The position numbers were made by a program, and so were the translations under genes. Below the pieces are notes generated by a model. It saw only the letters and a list, made by a program, of their open reading frames with translations. It had not been told where the DNA came from and made no database searches. Below, piece after piece: positions 5,054-13,413 of a stretch of DNA of 18,727 nucleotides (position 1 is its first letter; every line of letters starts with the position of its first letter). Location of the stretch: NCBI GenBank assembly GCA_029779995.1, contig JAKOZM010000074.1, positions 1-18,727 on the forward strand, read 5' to 3'. This DNA comes from Actinomycetes bacterium. GTDB taxonomy: Bacteria; Actinomycetota; Actinomycetes; S36-B12; UBA10799.

Positions 5054-7879
5054 CTACCTGATCACGATCTCCTCCGCCGTCAGCTGGATGCCCCTCGGAA
5101 GACGCACCAAGGTCCGTTCCGGAGTCCTTCCGCGCTCATCGCGGTCGTACTTCACGACTCCGGTCTTGGTGTTCACGACCAGCGCCGGGCCGGACCCCTT
5201 GGGCAAGGTCTCGGAGGTGGGATCGAAGACCCTGAACGCCTTACGCAACTGCGCGACCTCCGGGCCGTGCACCTTGGCACTCAGAACGAGTTTGTCGCTG
5301 CCGAGGGTGAAGTCCGTGATGTGGTGCGCGAGCTGTGGGTTCCCCTTGGCCCGGCTGTCGTCCCCACTCGGCTTGCCGCTGAGCACGTAGCGATCCGCAC
5401 CGGGACCACCGGACACTGTGTCGAATCCGACGTCCGACAAGGTGATGGTGTCCTTACCCGCACCGCCGATCAGGCGATCGAAGCCGCCGCCCTTGATGAC
5501 GTTGTCGCCCGCGTTGCCGACGATCTTCTGGTGGCCGTAGGTGCCTGTGGCGTGCAGATTCTCAGACCCCTGCAACCTGAGCGTTTCCACTTCGTCCGGC
5601 ACGACCAGCGACCGCCAGGACTTGATGACATCGAGGCCTTGATCGGGGAGTTCGGTGATACCCGACCGAGTGGCACCTGCGCGCAGGATGTAGGTGTCCT
5701 TGCCGGGCCCGCCGACCAGGCCGATGACACCCGCCTGCGCTTCGAGTCGGTCGTTGCCAGGCCCCCCGGAGAGCGTCGACCTACCCTGCTTCGCGGTGAG
5801 CTTGTCGTTGCCCGGACCGCCGTGCAGGAAGTTGCCCACACCTGCCACATCGATCAGTCGGTCCTGACCTTTGCCTCCACGAAGGTTGTCTGAGCCCTTG
5901 CCCCCGCGGATGGTCTCGTCGCCACGACCGCCCTCGATCACATCGTCGCCGTCCTGCCCGTCCAGCACGTTGTCGACTCCGGACCCACCTTCGAGGATGT
6001 CGCGGCTGTCACCGCCTCGCAGAGTCAGGCCGGAGCGGTTCTTTGCCATCAGCAGATCGCCGTACTCGGTCCCTTCGATCACCGTTTCATTGGCCAGAGG
6101 TGCTTCTGAGGCATCGAAGGAGACCGGGTACCCCTGCCGCGGCCCGTCGCACTTGGGCGCGGTGTTGTAGATGGTCCGCTCGTCAGCCTGTGGCACCTGC
6201 TGGGATTCGACTCCCCCACGGGGCGGCGCGACGGAAGCGCTCTTCTTGATCGGCGTGTAGTACGTGCACGCCGCTGACATGCCCTTCTGCGTCTCGGAGA
6301 CATACCCGGTGCCTTTGAACCAGGCCCGCGACGGGAAGCCGGTGGTCATGCCCGGGCACTGCCCAGATGAGCCGAAGTTGTCGGTGTTCGACAGGAACCG
6401 TTTCACCCGGGCGGGATCGCCCACGCCACCTGTGTCCTGAATCCACTGCCGCAGGGCCAACAAGCTGAACGGCACCCGGTAGCTGCCGATGGCGACGGCG
6501 AGGCAGGGCTGGTCGTCCACCGGGGAGATCAGGGAGTTCGAGAACACCGGCGACTTGATCGGTTCCACCTTGTCGGTGTCCGGCCCGATGACGACGTCGG
6601 CCGTGTACTCCGACTGGGTGGTGGCGATTGCGTTCTGCAGGATGCGCCACTCGACCTTGGAGTTCTTCGGCACGGGGATGGTGTACTCGCTGCTCTTGCT
6701 CTCCGACTTCGACGTGGTCTTGGTATCGCTGTACTCCCACTTGTGGTCGGTGTTGACGGTGACGTTGAAGTCCATCCCGAACGAACTGACACCCACACTG
6801 ACTTTCTTCTTCACGCCGAAACTCACCGAGCCGCCCACCGAATGCGAGTGCGTGCTGGTGCTGCTGCTGTCCTCCCCTGTGGTCAGGGTCCGGGTGAACT
6901 TGTACTCACTGTCCTTGGGAGTGGCATTGGCCCACACCCCGCTGTCCACCTTCTCACCCACGATCTGCACGTTCTTGGTGTCGATCTTGAAGTCCTTCTC
7001 CTGCACCGTCAGGCCGCTGAAGTCGGTCCCCGGGCCGTCCACCTTGTCGCACAGGCGGGCCACGATACCCCGCGACCGGCAGCCCTCTGCCTGAATCGCG
7101 GCGATGGTGGGCCACGAGTTCGGGTCAGCGCGCAGGGCGGTTGCGCGAGCAGTCGCGCTGGGTTTGGCCCCTTCGAAGAACTCCCACGGCCTGGTGCTAC
7201 CGGGCGGGGCGGTGCTGATGGTCAGGTGGCAGTAGATCGCCGAGCCGTTGTGGTCCCGGCACTTGTCCCAGTCGCCGGAGTCGTTGAGCTGGGAGTTGAC
7301 GCGGAAGTAGAGCGCAGACTCCTTGCTCATGTCCACACCCATCGTGCGCTGCGGCAGGGGCCAGTACCCCCATGGCGCCCAAATCCACGCTGAGTCTCTG
7401 GGACTGTCCGGGAAGTAGAAGGTGAACGTCGACTTCTGATCCGACGCCCGGCCGTCGTAGAACGGCTGGGTCGGAGTGAGCTTGTACTCGCCTGCCTGCC
7501 CGACGATGGCCGCCCGGAAGACGATGTAGCAGTGCAGATGACGTTCCTGCGTCCATGCCCGACCGCCCTTGGTCTCACCTGGTTTGAGTGTGATGTTCGG
7601 GTTGCCTGGGTTGTCCCAGCACTCGTCGCCGCTCTGCGACTCCGGCCAGATGTGCAGCGTGTACGGCGTCTTGTTCGTGAAGTCGAAGTCGGCCGGGTAG
7701 GTGGTCCATTGCGGGGCGTCGTCCGCGACCACGGCCCGAGCGCGCAGGCCGATGGGAATAGCGGATGCCCGTGCAGCCGCTTCGGGCGCGGGCTGTCCGG
7801 AGGCCGGCCCTCCTATCAGCGTCAAGCCCACCCCTGCCAATGCGGCACTGATCCCGGCAACCGCTCGTCGTGCACCCAC
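5054..7879 (-). CDS. Secreted aerolysin-like (ETX/MTX2) protein with C-terminal RTX repeats
   Basis: The protein has 941 aa. Residues 1-29 look like a Sec signal peptide (AxG-type site near 28). Residues ~55-290 form an unidentified beta-rich region with several cysteines (Cys87, 117, 207, 217, 267, 277). Residues ~295-430 resemble an aerolysin/ETX-MTX2 pore-forming module. There, Ser/Thr-rich strands flank an alternating polar/apolar hairpin (SVSFGVKKKVSVGVSSFGMDFNVTV, in two parts 351-365 and 366-375), followed by EYTIPVPKNSKVEW. Residues ~620-830 carry GGxGxDxL calcium-binding RTX nonapeptides, and ITDFTLGSDKLVL (~854-866) is a typical RTX C-terminal motif. The GTG start follows a weak GGGGTGG. 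No type I secretion genes are near. The pore-forming call is inferred from pattern; the RTX call is firm. Confidence 0.75.
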   Translation of the reverse strand: MGARRAVAGISAALAGVGLTLIGGPASGQPAPEAAARASAIPIGLRARAVVADDAPQWTTYPADFDFTNKTPYTLHIWPESQSGDECWDNPGNPNITLKPGETKGGRAWTQERHLHCYIVFRAAIVGQAGEYKLTPTQPFYDGRASDQKSTFTFYFPDSPRDSAWIWAPWGYWPLPQRTMGVDMSKESALYFRVNSQLNDSGDWDKCRDHNGSAIYCHLTISTAPPGSTRPWEFFEGAKPSATARATALRADPNSWPTIAAIQAEGCRSRGIVARLCDKVDGPGTDFSGLTVQEKDFKIDTKNVQIVGEKVDSGVWANATPKDSEYKFTRTLTTGEDSSSTSTHSHSVGGSVSFGVKKKVSVGVSSFGMDFNVTVNTDHKWEYSDTKTTSKSESKSSEYTIPVPKNSKVEWRILQNAIATTQSEYTADVVIGPDTDKVEPIKSPVFSNSLISPVDDQPCLAVAIGSYRVPFSLLALRQWIQDTGGVGDPARVKRFLSNTDNFGSSGQCPGMTTGFPSRAWFKGTGYVSETQKGMSAACTYYTPIKKSASVAPPRGGVESQQVPQADERTIYNTAPKCDGPRQGYPVSFDASEAPLANETVIEGTEYGDLLMAKNRSGLTLRGGDSRDILEGGSGVDNVLDGQDGDDVIEGGRGDETIRGGKGSDNLRGGKGQDRLIDVAGVGNFLHGGPGNDKLTAKQGRSTLSGGPGNDRLEAQAGVIGLVGGPGKDTYILRAGATRSGITELPDQGLDVIKSWRSLVVPDEVETLRLQGSENLHATGTYGHQKIVGNAGDNVIKGGGFDRLIGGAGKDTITLSDVGFDTVSGGPGADRYVLSGKPSGDDSRAKGNPQLAHHITDFTLGSDKLVLSAKVHGPEVAQLRKAFRVFDPTSETLPKGSGPALVVNTKTGVVKYDRDERGRTPERTLVRLPRGIQLTAEEIVIR

Positions 7880-7952
7880 GATCCACCCCTATCTCACGCA
7901 TCACGATGATGCGACTCCCTCTTCGTGATGATCGGCCGCGCACCGTGATTCT

Positions 7953-8156
7953 TTAGCGAGGCGATCGCGCCGAGTCCGACACGCCGGGTGGAGCGGTTGG
8001 AGTCGTGGCCGAGACCGTGTCGCCTGCTGCCTCGAGGAGCGCGGTGTCCACGACCGGTGTTTGAGTGGCCGCCACAACCTTTGTGTCTGCGGGTGGTCCA
8101 GAGAACGCAAACGCTGGCACCGGATGCGTTGCCAGTTCACCCGCATCACCGACGAC
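7953..8156 (-). pseudogene. Possible 3' remnant of a truncated gene
   Basis: One minus-strand frame reads a plausible Pro/Ala/Val/Thr-rich polypeptide (starting VVGDAGELATHPVPAFAF) that ends at a TAA at 7953-7955. It has no start codon and a stop immediately upstream, beside IS-end-like repeats. It could be the tail of a gene cut by insertion or deletion. I do not recognise a family, and chance openness in high-GC DNA is a real alternative. Confidence 0.2.
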
Positions 8157-8227
8157 TCATGGCATCGCAGGCTCCCAAGGGAGGCTCTGAGCGATACGCT
8201 GCGCAACCCTGAGGCTCTCCACCAGTC

Positions 8228-8328
8228 GGTTCAAAACTCCGCGTCTTTCGCTGGTATCTGCGGAGAATTGACCCCCCAAAACGGGCAATCCCGGCGTTCT
8301 GATGCTGCGATCGGGTCAAAACTCCGCG
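8228..8328. mobile_element. IS-end-like repeats (possibly IS21-type terminus remnant)
   Basis: The motif GGTCAAAACTCCGC occurs as a near-exact direct copy at 8228-8243 (GGTTCAAAACTCCGCG) and as an exact one at 8313-8328. It also occurs inverted and diverged at 8260-8273 (GCGGAGAATTGACC). Multiple copies of a short terminal motif at one end are typical of IS21-family elements. No transposase gene is intact on either side, so this would be a decayed end. The rest of the 7880-8404 gap holds only the possible gene remnant and nothing else I can identify. Confidence 0.35.
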
Positions 8329-8404
8329 CGCCAGGCTAGTCCGCGCGGATCTTTGAACCACATCCACATCCAAGGTGGCGGGTGCTGACGGAAGGACCCG
8401 AGCC

Positions 8405-9361
8405 CTAGTGAATGAGCACGACCTTGCCCGTGGTCGCCCGGGACTCGAGTGCGGCAAAGGCGTCGTGAACCTGCGCGATCGGGAACTGCGTCGGCGGTGC
8501 CACACAAACCTGGCCCGAGCGCGCCCACCCGAACAGCTCCTCGGTGCGTCGCTGCAACTCGCCGGGCTCAGCGATGTAGTTCACGACAGTGGGCCTGGTC
8601 ACGTACAACGAGCCACCCCCGGCGAGGCGCAGAATGTCGAAAGGGGGAACGGGACCGCTCGCGTTGCCGAAGCTGACCAGCGTCCCCCGTGGCCGCAGGC
8701 AGGCCAGGCTCCCATCGAAGGTCGCGGCACCCACCCCATCGAATGCGGCGACCACTCCCACACCGCCGGTGAGGTCAGCCACTGCCTGGGCGAAGTCGTC
8801 GTAGCCGAGCACATGATCGGCGCCCGCCTCCCGAACAGCCTGCGCCTTGGCCTGCGTCGAGCAGGTGCCGATCACCGTGGCGCCGCGCAGCTTCGCGATC
8901 TGCGTGAGCAGTAGGCCCACTCCCCCCGCGGCAGCCTGGACGAGCACGGTATCGCCGTGCTGCACGGGATACGTGCTGGTCGCCAGGTAGTGCGCGGTGA
9001 CTCCTTGCATGAGCAGCGCCGTTGCGGTGACGTCGTCGATGTCATCGGGCAGCGGGACCAGCATCGGGGCCGCGACGACCGCCAGTTCCGAGAACGCACC
9101 CAACCCACCGGCCAGCCACCCAACGCGCTGCCCGGTCCCGAAGCCAGCCCCATCGGCCTCGACGACGCCCACCCCCTCGACCCCGGCGCGGAACGGCAGC
9201 GGCATGGAGTACAGGCCGCGGCGATGGTAGACATCGATGAAGTTGATCCCCGAGACCGCCAGCCGCACGAGCACCTGATCGGGGCCCGGCACCGGATCGG
9301 CGGTCTGCTCGAACTGGAAGGCTTCTGGACCGCCGACCTGCTTCACCACGACTGCACGCAT
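8405..9361 (-). CDS. Zinc-independent quinone oxidoreductase (QOR/MDR family)
   Basis: This 318-aa medium-chain dehydrogenase/reductase should reduce quinones or other enones with NADPH in the cytoplasm. NFIDVYHRRGLY (40-51) is the QOR-family signature. AAAGGVG (143-149) is the Rossmann nucleotide-binding loop. The catalytic zinc ligands of alcohol dehydrogenases are absent, and FPIAQVHDAFAALESRATTGKVVL is the usual C-terminal end. It is the last gene of the minus-strand operon, starting 26 nt after the PHP-domain gene. Its redox role fits the flavin/haem oxidoreductase genes upstream in the same operon, but a direct functional link is only inferred. Confidence 0.88.
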   Translation of the reverse strand: MRAVVVKQVGGPEAFQFEQTADPVPGPDQVLVRLAVSGINFIDVYHRRGLYSMPLPFRAGVEGVGVVEADGAGFGTGQRVGWLAGGLGAFSELAVVAAPMLVPLPDDIDDVTATALLMQGVTAHYLATSTYPVQHGDTVLVQAAAGGVGLLLTQIAKLRGATVIGTCSTQAKAQAVREAGADHVLGYDDFAQAVADLTGGVGVVAAFDGVGAATFDGSLACLRPRGTLVSFGNASGPVPPFDILRLAGGGSLYVTRPTVVNYIAEPGELQRRTEELFGWARSGQVCVAPPTQFPIAQVHDAFAALESRATTGKVVLIH

Positions 9362-9387
9362 GTGCTCACGCTAGTCGGCGCGCGCCG

Positions 9388-10428
9388 TCACGTAGCCAGC
9401 TGATCCACGGGGCGCGTGTTGATGATGCGCTCAATGGGCACACCCGCCTCAGCGGCTCGCGCGGCACCGAACGGCAGCCACGCCAACTGACCCGGAGCAT
9501 GTGCGTCGGTGTCGATGCTGAAGTCACAGCCGATCTCGAGGGCTAGGGCCAGCAGGGCCTGCGGTGGGTCGCGCCGCTCGGGCCGGCAGTTGATTTCCAC
9601 CGCAACACCGAACTGGCGGCACGCCTCGAACACGACATCGGCTTCGAACTCCGAGGGTGGCCGTACCCGGCGACGATCGCCGCGCCCGCTGGTCATCCTG
9701 CCGGTGCAATGCCCCAATACTGAGGTGGCGGGGTTGGCGATCGCTGCGACCATCCTCTGCGTCATCTGGCTGCTGGGCATGCGCAGCTTGGAGTGGACCG
9801 AAGCCACCACAATGTCCAGCGACTCGAGCAGATCCTGATCCTGGTCAAGAGCGCCGTCATCGAGGATGTCCACCTCGATGCCGGTCAGGATGCGAAAGTC
9901 ATCCCAGCGGCCGTTCAACTCCTCGACCACCGCCAGCTGCCGTTCGAGCCGTTCACGCGTCAACCCATGTGCCACCGTCAGCCGGGGCGAATGGTCGGTG
10001 AGGGCCATGTATTCGTGGCCCAGCGAGTGAGCGGTCTGAGCCATCTCGGCAATCGGCGACCCACCATCGCTCCAGTCAGAGTGGGCGTGCAGATCACCGC
10101 GCAGTGCCCGCACAATCGCCTCCCCTGCACCGGCGTCGGGCCCAGCCGCAGCCCGAGCATTGACCAAGTACTCCGGCTGCTCACCCCGTCCGGCAGCGCG
10201 GATCAGCTCCCCGGTGGTTTTGCCGATGCCGGGCAACTCCTGCAGTGTCCCCGCTGCCAAACGAGCCCCGAATTCGTCCGCCGGCAATGCCGCGATCACC
10301 CCCTGTGCGCGGCGGAACGCCTGCGTCCTGCGCGATTCGGCATGCGCGCGCTCCAGCAGGAATGCGGTCTCCCCCAAAGCTGCAATGGCCCGTGCCCTGG
10401 CCGCCGCATCAGTGGTCTCCATCAGCAC
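9388..10428 (-). CDS. PHP-domain phosphoesterase with N-terminal HhH (PolX-like without polymerase)
   Basis: The 346-aa protein has an N-terminal helical region with a helix-hairpin-helix motif (TLQELPGIGKTTGELI, 61-76), as in the N-terminus of PolX. A complete PHP domain follows: GDLHAHSDWSDG (His114, His116, Asp121), ALTDHS (His146), GIEVDIL (Glu185), ASVHSK (His212), LGHCTGR (His240) and IDTDAH (Asp307/His310). These are the metal ligands of the trinuclear PHP site. The central nucleotidyltransferase domain of PolX is missing, so the likely activity is a metal-dependent phosphatase or 3'-end nuclease. The substrate is unknown. The start overlaps the end of apbE by 20 nt; ATG at 10422 is an alternative. 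Confidence 0.82.
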   Translation of the reverse strand: MLMETTDAAARARAIAALGETAFLLERAHAESRRTQAFRRAQGVIAALPADEFGARLAAGTLQELPGIGKTTGELIRAAGRGEQPEYLVNARAAAGPDAGAGEAIVRALRGDLHAHSDWSDGGSPIAEMAQTAHSLGHEYMALTDHSPRLTVAHGLTRERLERQLAVVEELNGRWDDFRILTGIEVDILDDGALDQDQDLLESLDIVVASVHSKLRMPSSQMTQRMVAAIANPATSVLGHCTGRMTSGRGDRRRVRPPSEFEADVVFEACRQFGVAVEINCRPERRDPPQALLALALEIGCDFSIDTDAHAPGQLAWLPFGAARAAEAGVPIERIINTRPVDQLAT

Positions 10429-11182
10429 ATTGTGAGGCCTGAGCGCTCACACAGGACAGGTCGCGAACTCCCAACCGAGTGCCACCTTCGATCAGCTCCG
10501 GCGTTCCATCGGCCCACACCACCAATGCCTTACGGCCTGGCCGTCCCCGTAGCCATTGGGCGGCGCGCTGGCCGAGCGCATACGCACATGTCGCATCGAT
10601 GTCAGCCCACGTCAGCGTCGGCGCGATGACCGTGACCGAGGCGACACCCTCCGGCACCCCACCGGCACCTGACCACAGGTGGTGGCCGCGGTGCGCGGTC
10701 CCTGACGTCGCCACCGCACCCACGCGCACCGGGACGGTGGCGATCATGCGCGACGGGTCGAGCGGGTCCTCGATACCGATCTGCCATGGCTCACCGGATG
10801 ACCTACACACCATGTCGCCGCCAGCGGAAAGGCAGAAGTCCAGGTCCGGCACCGCCCGCAGGAAGCGTGCCGCCCGTTCGACTGCCCAGCCCTTCACGAC
10901 TCCGCAGGGATCGAACGAGTCACGCCACACGGTGAACGCGCCATCCGAGGCGATCTGCGCCGCCTGCGCGAGAGCCAACACCTCGGCCAACTCCGCAGGG
11001 CAGTCCGTCAGCGCCACCTCACCGCGGCCGAACCGGCAGACGAACGAGTCCGGCCGGTAGGTGCTGAACACCTCATCCACCCACCGCAGGTCAGCCATCA
11101 CCTCGTCGAACTGCTCCGCGCAGGGCGCTGATGCCGCCAACGACACCGGCATGCCCATCACGTGCTCCACGTACCGATTCAT
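10409..11182 (-). CDS. apbE: FAD:protein FMN transferase (ApbE), short cytoplasmic form
   Basis: ApbE transfers the FMN moiety of FAD covalently to a Thr/Ser in flavinylation motifs. This 257-aa copy has the expected blocks: FSTYRPDS (39-46), FDPCGVVKGWAVERAA (90-105), LSAGGDM (118-124), WQIGIEDP (133-140), ATSGTAHRGHH (158-168) and the metal-binding ADIDATCAYALG (193-204). It lacks the lipoprotein signal of Gram-negative ApbE, so it should act in the cytoplasm, as in other actinobacteria. Its ATG overlaps the stop of the FMN-binding protein gene (ATGA), suggesting translational coupling. That neighbour is the obvious substrate. Confidence 0.92.
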   Translation of the reverse strand: MNRYVEHVMGMPVSLAASAPCAEQFDEVMADLRWVDEVFSTYRPDSFVCRFGRGEVALTDCPAELAEVLALAQAAQIASDGAFTVWRDSFDPCGVVKGWAVERAARFLRAVPDLDFCLSAGGDMVCRSSGEPWQIGIEDPLDPSRMIATVPVRVGAVATSGTAHRGHHLWSGAGGVPEGVASVTVIAPTLTWADIDATCAYALGQRAAQWLRGRPGRKALVVWADGTPELIEGGTRLGVRDLSCVSAQASQCADGDH

Positions 11183-11589
11183 AGTCCAGCCTCATCCAGG
11201 GCGGCCTGCAGCGAGGAGATGTAACCGTTGCTGGTCACCGTCGCGCCACTGACCATCTCAATATTGGCGCTCTGCGCGGAGAGGGTCTCATCCACCAGGA
11301 CAGGCAGGGCGTAGTTGTTGATCTGTACGTCCTTGGGGTTCTCGTTGGGGAACTGCAGGACCTGCACGTCCGTGATCTCCGATCCGGATACGGTGATCGC
11401 CACCTGCACCGGCCCCCATTCGGTCTGCGCCACGGCTCCGGTGACTGTCTGGGAGTCCGCCGTCGACGGTGCATCAGCCGACACCACTGACTCGTCGGCG
11501 GTCATGGGACCCATCAACGAGGTGCGGTAGCCGAAGAGCAGGACGAGGATCGTCACGGTGGACAGCAGGAAATAGAGGATGCGCTTCAT
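11179..11589 (-). CDS. Membrane-anchored FMN-binding domain protein
   Basis: This 136-aa protein starts with a basic residue pair and a hydrophobic anchor (ILYFLLSTVTILVLLFGY, 4-21). A spacer and an FMN-binding domain (about 50-136, NqrC/RnfG C-terminal type) follow. SGATVTS (114-120) is the flavinylation motif, with Thr117 the expected covalent FMN site. The usual Asp at the start of the motif is Glu111 here. The domain should face outside and pass electrons. I chose ATG 11589 because the open frame further upstream (to 12024) is antisense or out of frame with the oxidoreductase gene. The start lies only 4 nt after the oxidoreductase stop. Confidence 0.87.
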   Translation of the reverse strand: MKRILYFLLSTVTILVLLFGYRTSLMGPMTADESVVSADAPSTADSQTVTGAVAQTEWGPVQVAITVSGSEITDVQVLQFPNENPKDVQINNYALPVLVDETLSAQSANIEMVSGATVTSNGYISSLQAALDEAGL

Positions 11590-11593
11590 GGTT

Positions 11594-13000
11594 TCACCAC
11601 CCGAAACTCTCGACATGAAGTTGCGTGTCCGGCACCCGGCACCTGCTGGCGGCGCGTTGGACCGCGTCGGCCCAGGCCTGCGGACCGCAAACGAACACGT
11701 CGCGGTCGGCGATGTCGGGGACCACGGCGTGCAGGGCAGCAGCGTCATCCAGCGATCCTGCGCCGTGACCGAGCCAGGAGTCGTCGCTGCGTCGCGATCC
11801 CGGCAGATACACCACCCGCAGCCCACGCTCCTGGGCCAGGACCGCGAACTCCCGGTCAAACAACGGATCGGCCGAGAAGCGGTAGAGCAGTACGGCCTCA
11901 TCCGGGCGGTAGTCCATGCCCTCGACCAGAGCACGCAGTGGCGCGATGCCCACACCAGCACCGATAAACGCGACCTTGTCCCGGGTGCGCGACCGCGGCG
12001 ACAGCCGCCCGTATGGACCTTCAACCAGGATCCTCGTGCCTGCCGTCAGCTCCGCGACCCTGGCACTGTTGTCCCCGAGCGCCTTGACCGAGATGCGCAG
12101 GGAGCGACCATCGGGTGCTGCGGACAGGGAGTACGGGTTACCGCGGGTCCAACCCGCGCGACCCAGGAACCGCCAGATGAAGAAATGTCCGGGCGCCACC
12201 GGCAACCGGTCGAGGCGGCGGCCGGCGACGTACACGCTGCGGACTCCGTCGCCCTCATCCACGACCGATGTCACGCGCAGCGCGTGTCGCCGGCTGCGCG
12301 CCAGCGGCAAGCCGACCCGGAAGACCGCGACGCTGGCAGCCGCGACCGCCCAGAAGGTCCACCAGTAGACAGTGGCGACGCGGGACTGCAGGAACTGCTG
12401 GCCCGTCCACAGCTGATGCGGCAGCGCCAGGCCCACCCCGAGGTAGGCGTAGAGGTGCAGCAGATGCCAGGACTCGTACCGAAGCCGACGCCGGGCGGCT
12501 TTCACGCTGGTCACCACGACCATCACCAGGCTGATCGTGCCCGCCAGCGCCAGCAGCATGCCCGGGTACGTCGTGGTGAGGTTCCAGAAGGTGCCGGGGA
12601 TCGCGGTCAGGCTGGCCCCGGCGTACCCCCAGGTGTTCGCCACGATGTGGGTCAGCAGCAGGGTGAACGAGGTGAACCCGATGACACGGTGCAGGCGGAC
12701 GACCCGATCCTGACCGAAGGCACGCTCAACGAGCGGGATTCGCGCGATCAACAGCACCTGGATGAGCAACAGGTCAGAGGCGACCAGGCCCGCGATACGG
12801 CCGATCGAGTTCAACGCCGACTCGGCGCCGCCCAGCAGGTCCTGGATGCCGCCGTCGGCAGCCCACCAGTACCCGACGAGCACGAGACTGCCCCACAGCA
12901 GGGCCGTACCCCAGGCCCGCACACCGGCGTCGAAACGTGCGGCCGGGTAAGCCTGTGTCCTGACCAGTCGCGCCGGCCCCGGTTGCGCCACGGCGGTCAT
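11594..13000 (-). CDS. Ferric-reductase-like transmembrane haem/FAD/NAD(P)H oxidoreductase
   Basis: The 468-aa protein joins a multi-helix membrane domain (about 30-230) to a ferredoxin-reductase-like cytoplasmic half (about 240-468). Candidate haem ligands are His104 and His118 on one helix region and His179/His182 and His195 later (ESWHLLHLYAY, LPHQLW), the pattern of bis-haem FRE/NOX proteins. NPYSLS (288-293) is the FAD motif, with Asn instead of the usual Arg. GAGVGIAPLRAL (347-358) and VCGP (437-440) bind NAD(P)H. It should move electrons from cytoplasmic NAD(P)H across the membrane, plausibly to the adjacent FMN protein or to ferric iron or oxygen. The start overlaps the preceding stop as TGATG, so translation is probably coupled. 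Confidence 0.87.
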   Translation of the reverse strand: MTAVAQPGPARLVRTQAYPAARFDAGVRAWGTALLWGSLVLVGYWWAADGGIQDLLGGAESALNSIGRIAGLVASDLLLIQVLLIARIPLVERAFGQDRVVRLHRVIGFTSFTLLLTHIVANTWGYAGASLTAIPGTFWNLTTTYPGMLLALAGTISLVMVVVTSVKAARRRLRYESWHLLHLYAYLGVGLALPHQLWTGQQFLQSRVATVYWWTFWAVAAASVAVFRVGLPLARSRRHALRVTSVVDEGDGVRSVYVAGRRLDRLPVAPGHFFIWRFLGRAGWTRGNPYSLSAAPDGRSLRISVKALGDNSARVAELTAGTRILVEGPYGRLSPRSRTRDKVAFIGAGVGIAPLRALVEGMDYRPDEAVLLYRFSADPLFDREFAVLAQERGLRVVYLPGSRRSDDSWLGHGAGSLDDAAALHAVVPDIADRDVFVCGPQAWADAVQRAASRCRVPDTQLHVESFGW

Positions 13001-13413
13001 CAGTGACCCCCGGGCCCGTGGTGTCCGAACTGCCCGCCCGGTCCGTAACCATCTCCGTCGCGGTCGGGTCCGAAGCCATCGGCGCCGTCGGGTGCGGTCG
13101 GGTCCTGCGTGGCGCCGTCGCTAGAACCTGCGGTGGACTCGGTCACGGTGGTGTCGCTGGCGTCACGCGTGGCGTTGCCGGCGACGGCCAGACCCACGGC
13201 ACCTCCGGCGATCGTCGCGGCGGCCACGATGGCCACGGCCGCCGCGATCTTGGGTACGCGACGTTTCGGGGCCGGGCCCGCAGTCCGCTCCTCGCCCAGC
13301 CCAGGGATCATCTGCGTCTCGGGCGCCACGGGGCCCGCGAGCCGCTGTGTGTGTTGTTGGTCGGGATCCGGCTCCCAACGCGAGCCGCTGTGGTCGTTCG
13401 GTGTGTCTGCCAT
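13000..13413 (-). CDS. Small single-TM protein with Gly/Asp/His-rich external tail
   Basis: I do not recognise this 137-aa protein. It has a polar N-terminus (1-52), one Ala/Val-rich hydrophobic segment (about 55-79) and a low-complexity tail rich in Ser, Thr, Asp and Gly. The tail ends DRDGDGYGPGGQFGHHGPGGH, which could bind divalent metal (EF-loop-like DxDxDG plus histidines). By the positive-inside rule (KRRVPK before the segment) the tail is outside. It is the first gene of the electron-transfer operon and overlaps the reductase start by one base. A GAGG lies better placed for an out-of-frame ATG 8 nt upstream (13421) than for this start. Confidence 0.65.
   Translation of the reverse strand: MADTPNDHSGSRWEPDPDQQHTQRLAGPVAPETQMIPGLGEERTAGPAPKRRVPKIAAAVAIVAAATIAGGAVGLAVAGNATRDASDTTVTESTAGSSDGATQDPTAPDGADGFGPDRDGDGYGPGGQFGHHGPGGH

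Noticed and set aside
4639..5061. Open frames on both strands through the array with repeated peptides (e.g. VVPCTGFGSSTPQRSDGSSRGHN)
   Set aside because: They arise from the G/C-rich tandem DNA. The 72/73-bp period shifts frame between units, there are no start signals, and the region belongs to a tRNA trailer.
11590..12024. N-terminal extension of the FMN-binding protein
   Set aside because: It overlaps the 3' part of the reductase gene in another frame. The membrane anchor and gene spacing favour the ATG at 11589.
11579..13006. 475-aa plus-strand frame opposite the reductase
   Set aside because: Composition is Arg/Gln/His-rich with no motifs; it is an antisense shadow of a well-supported gene.
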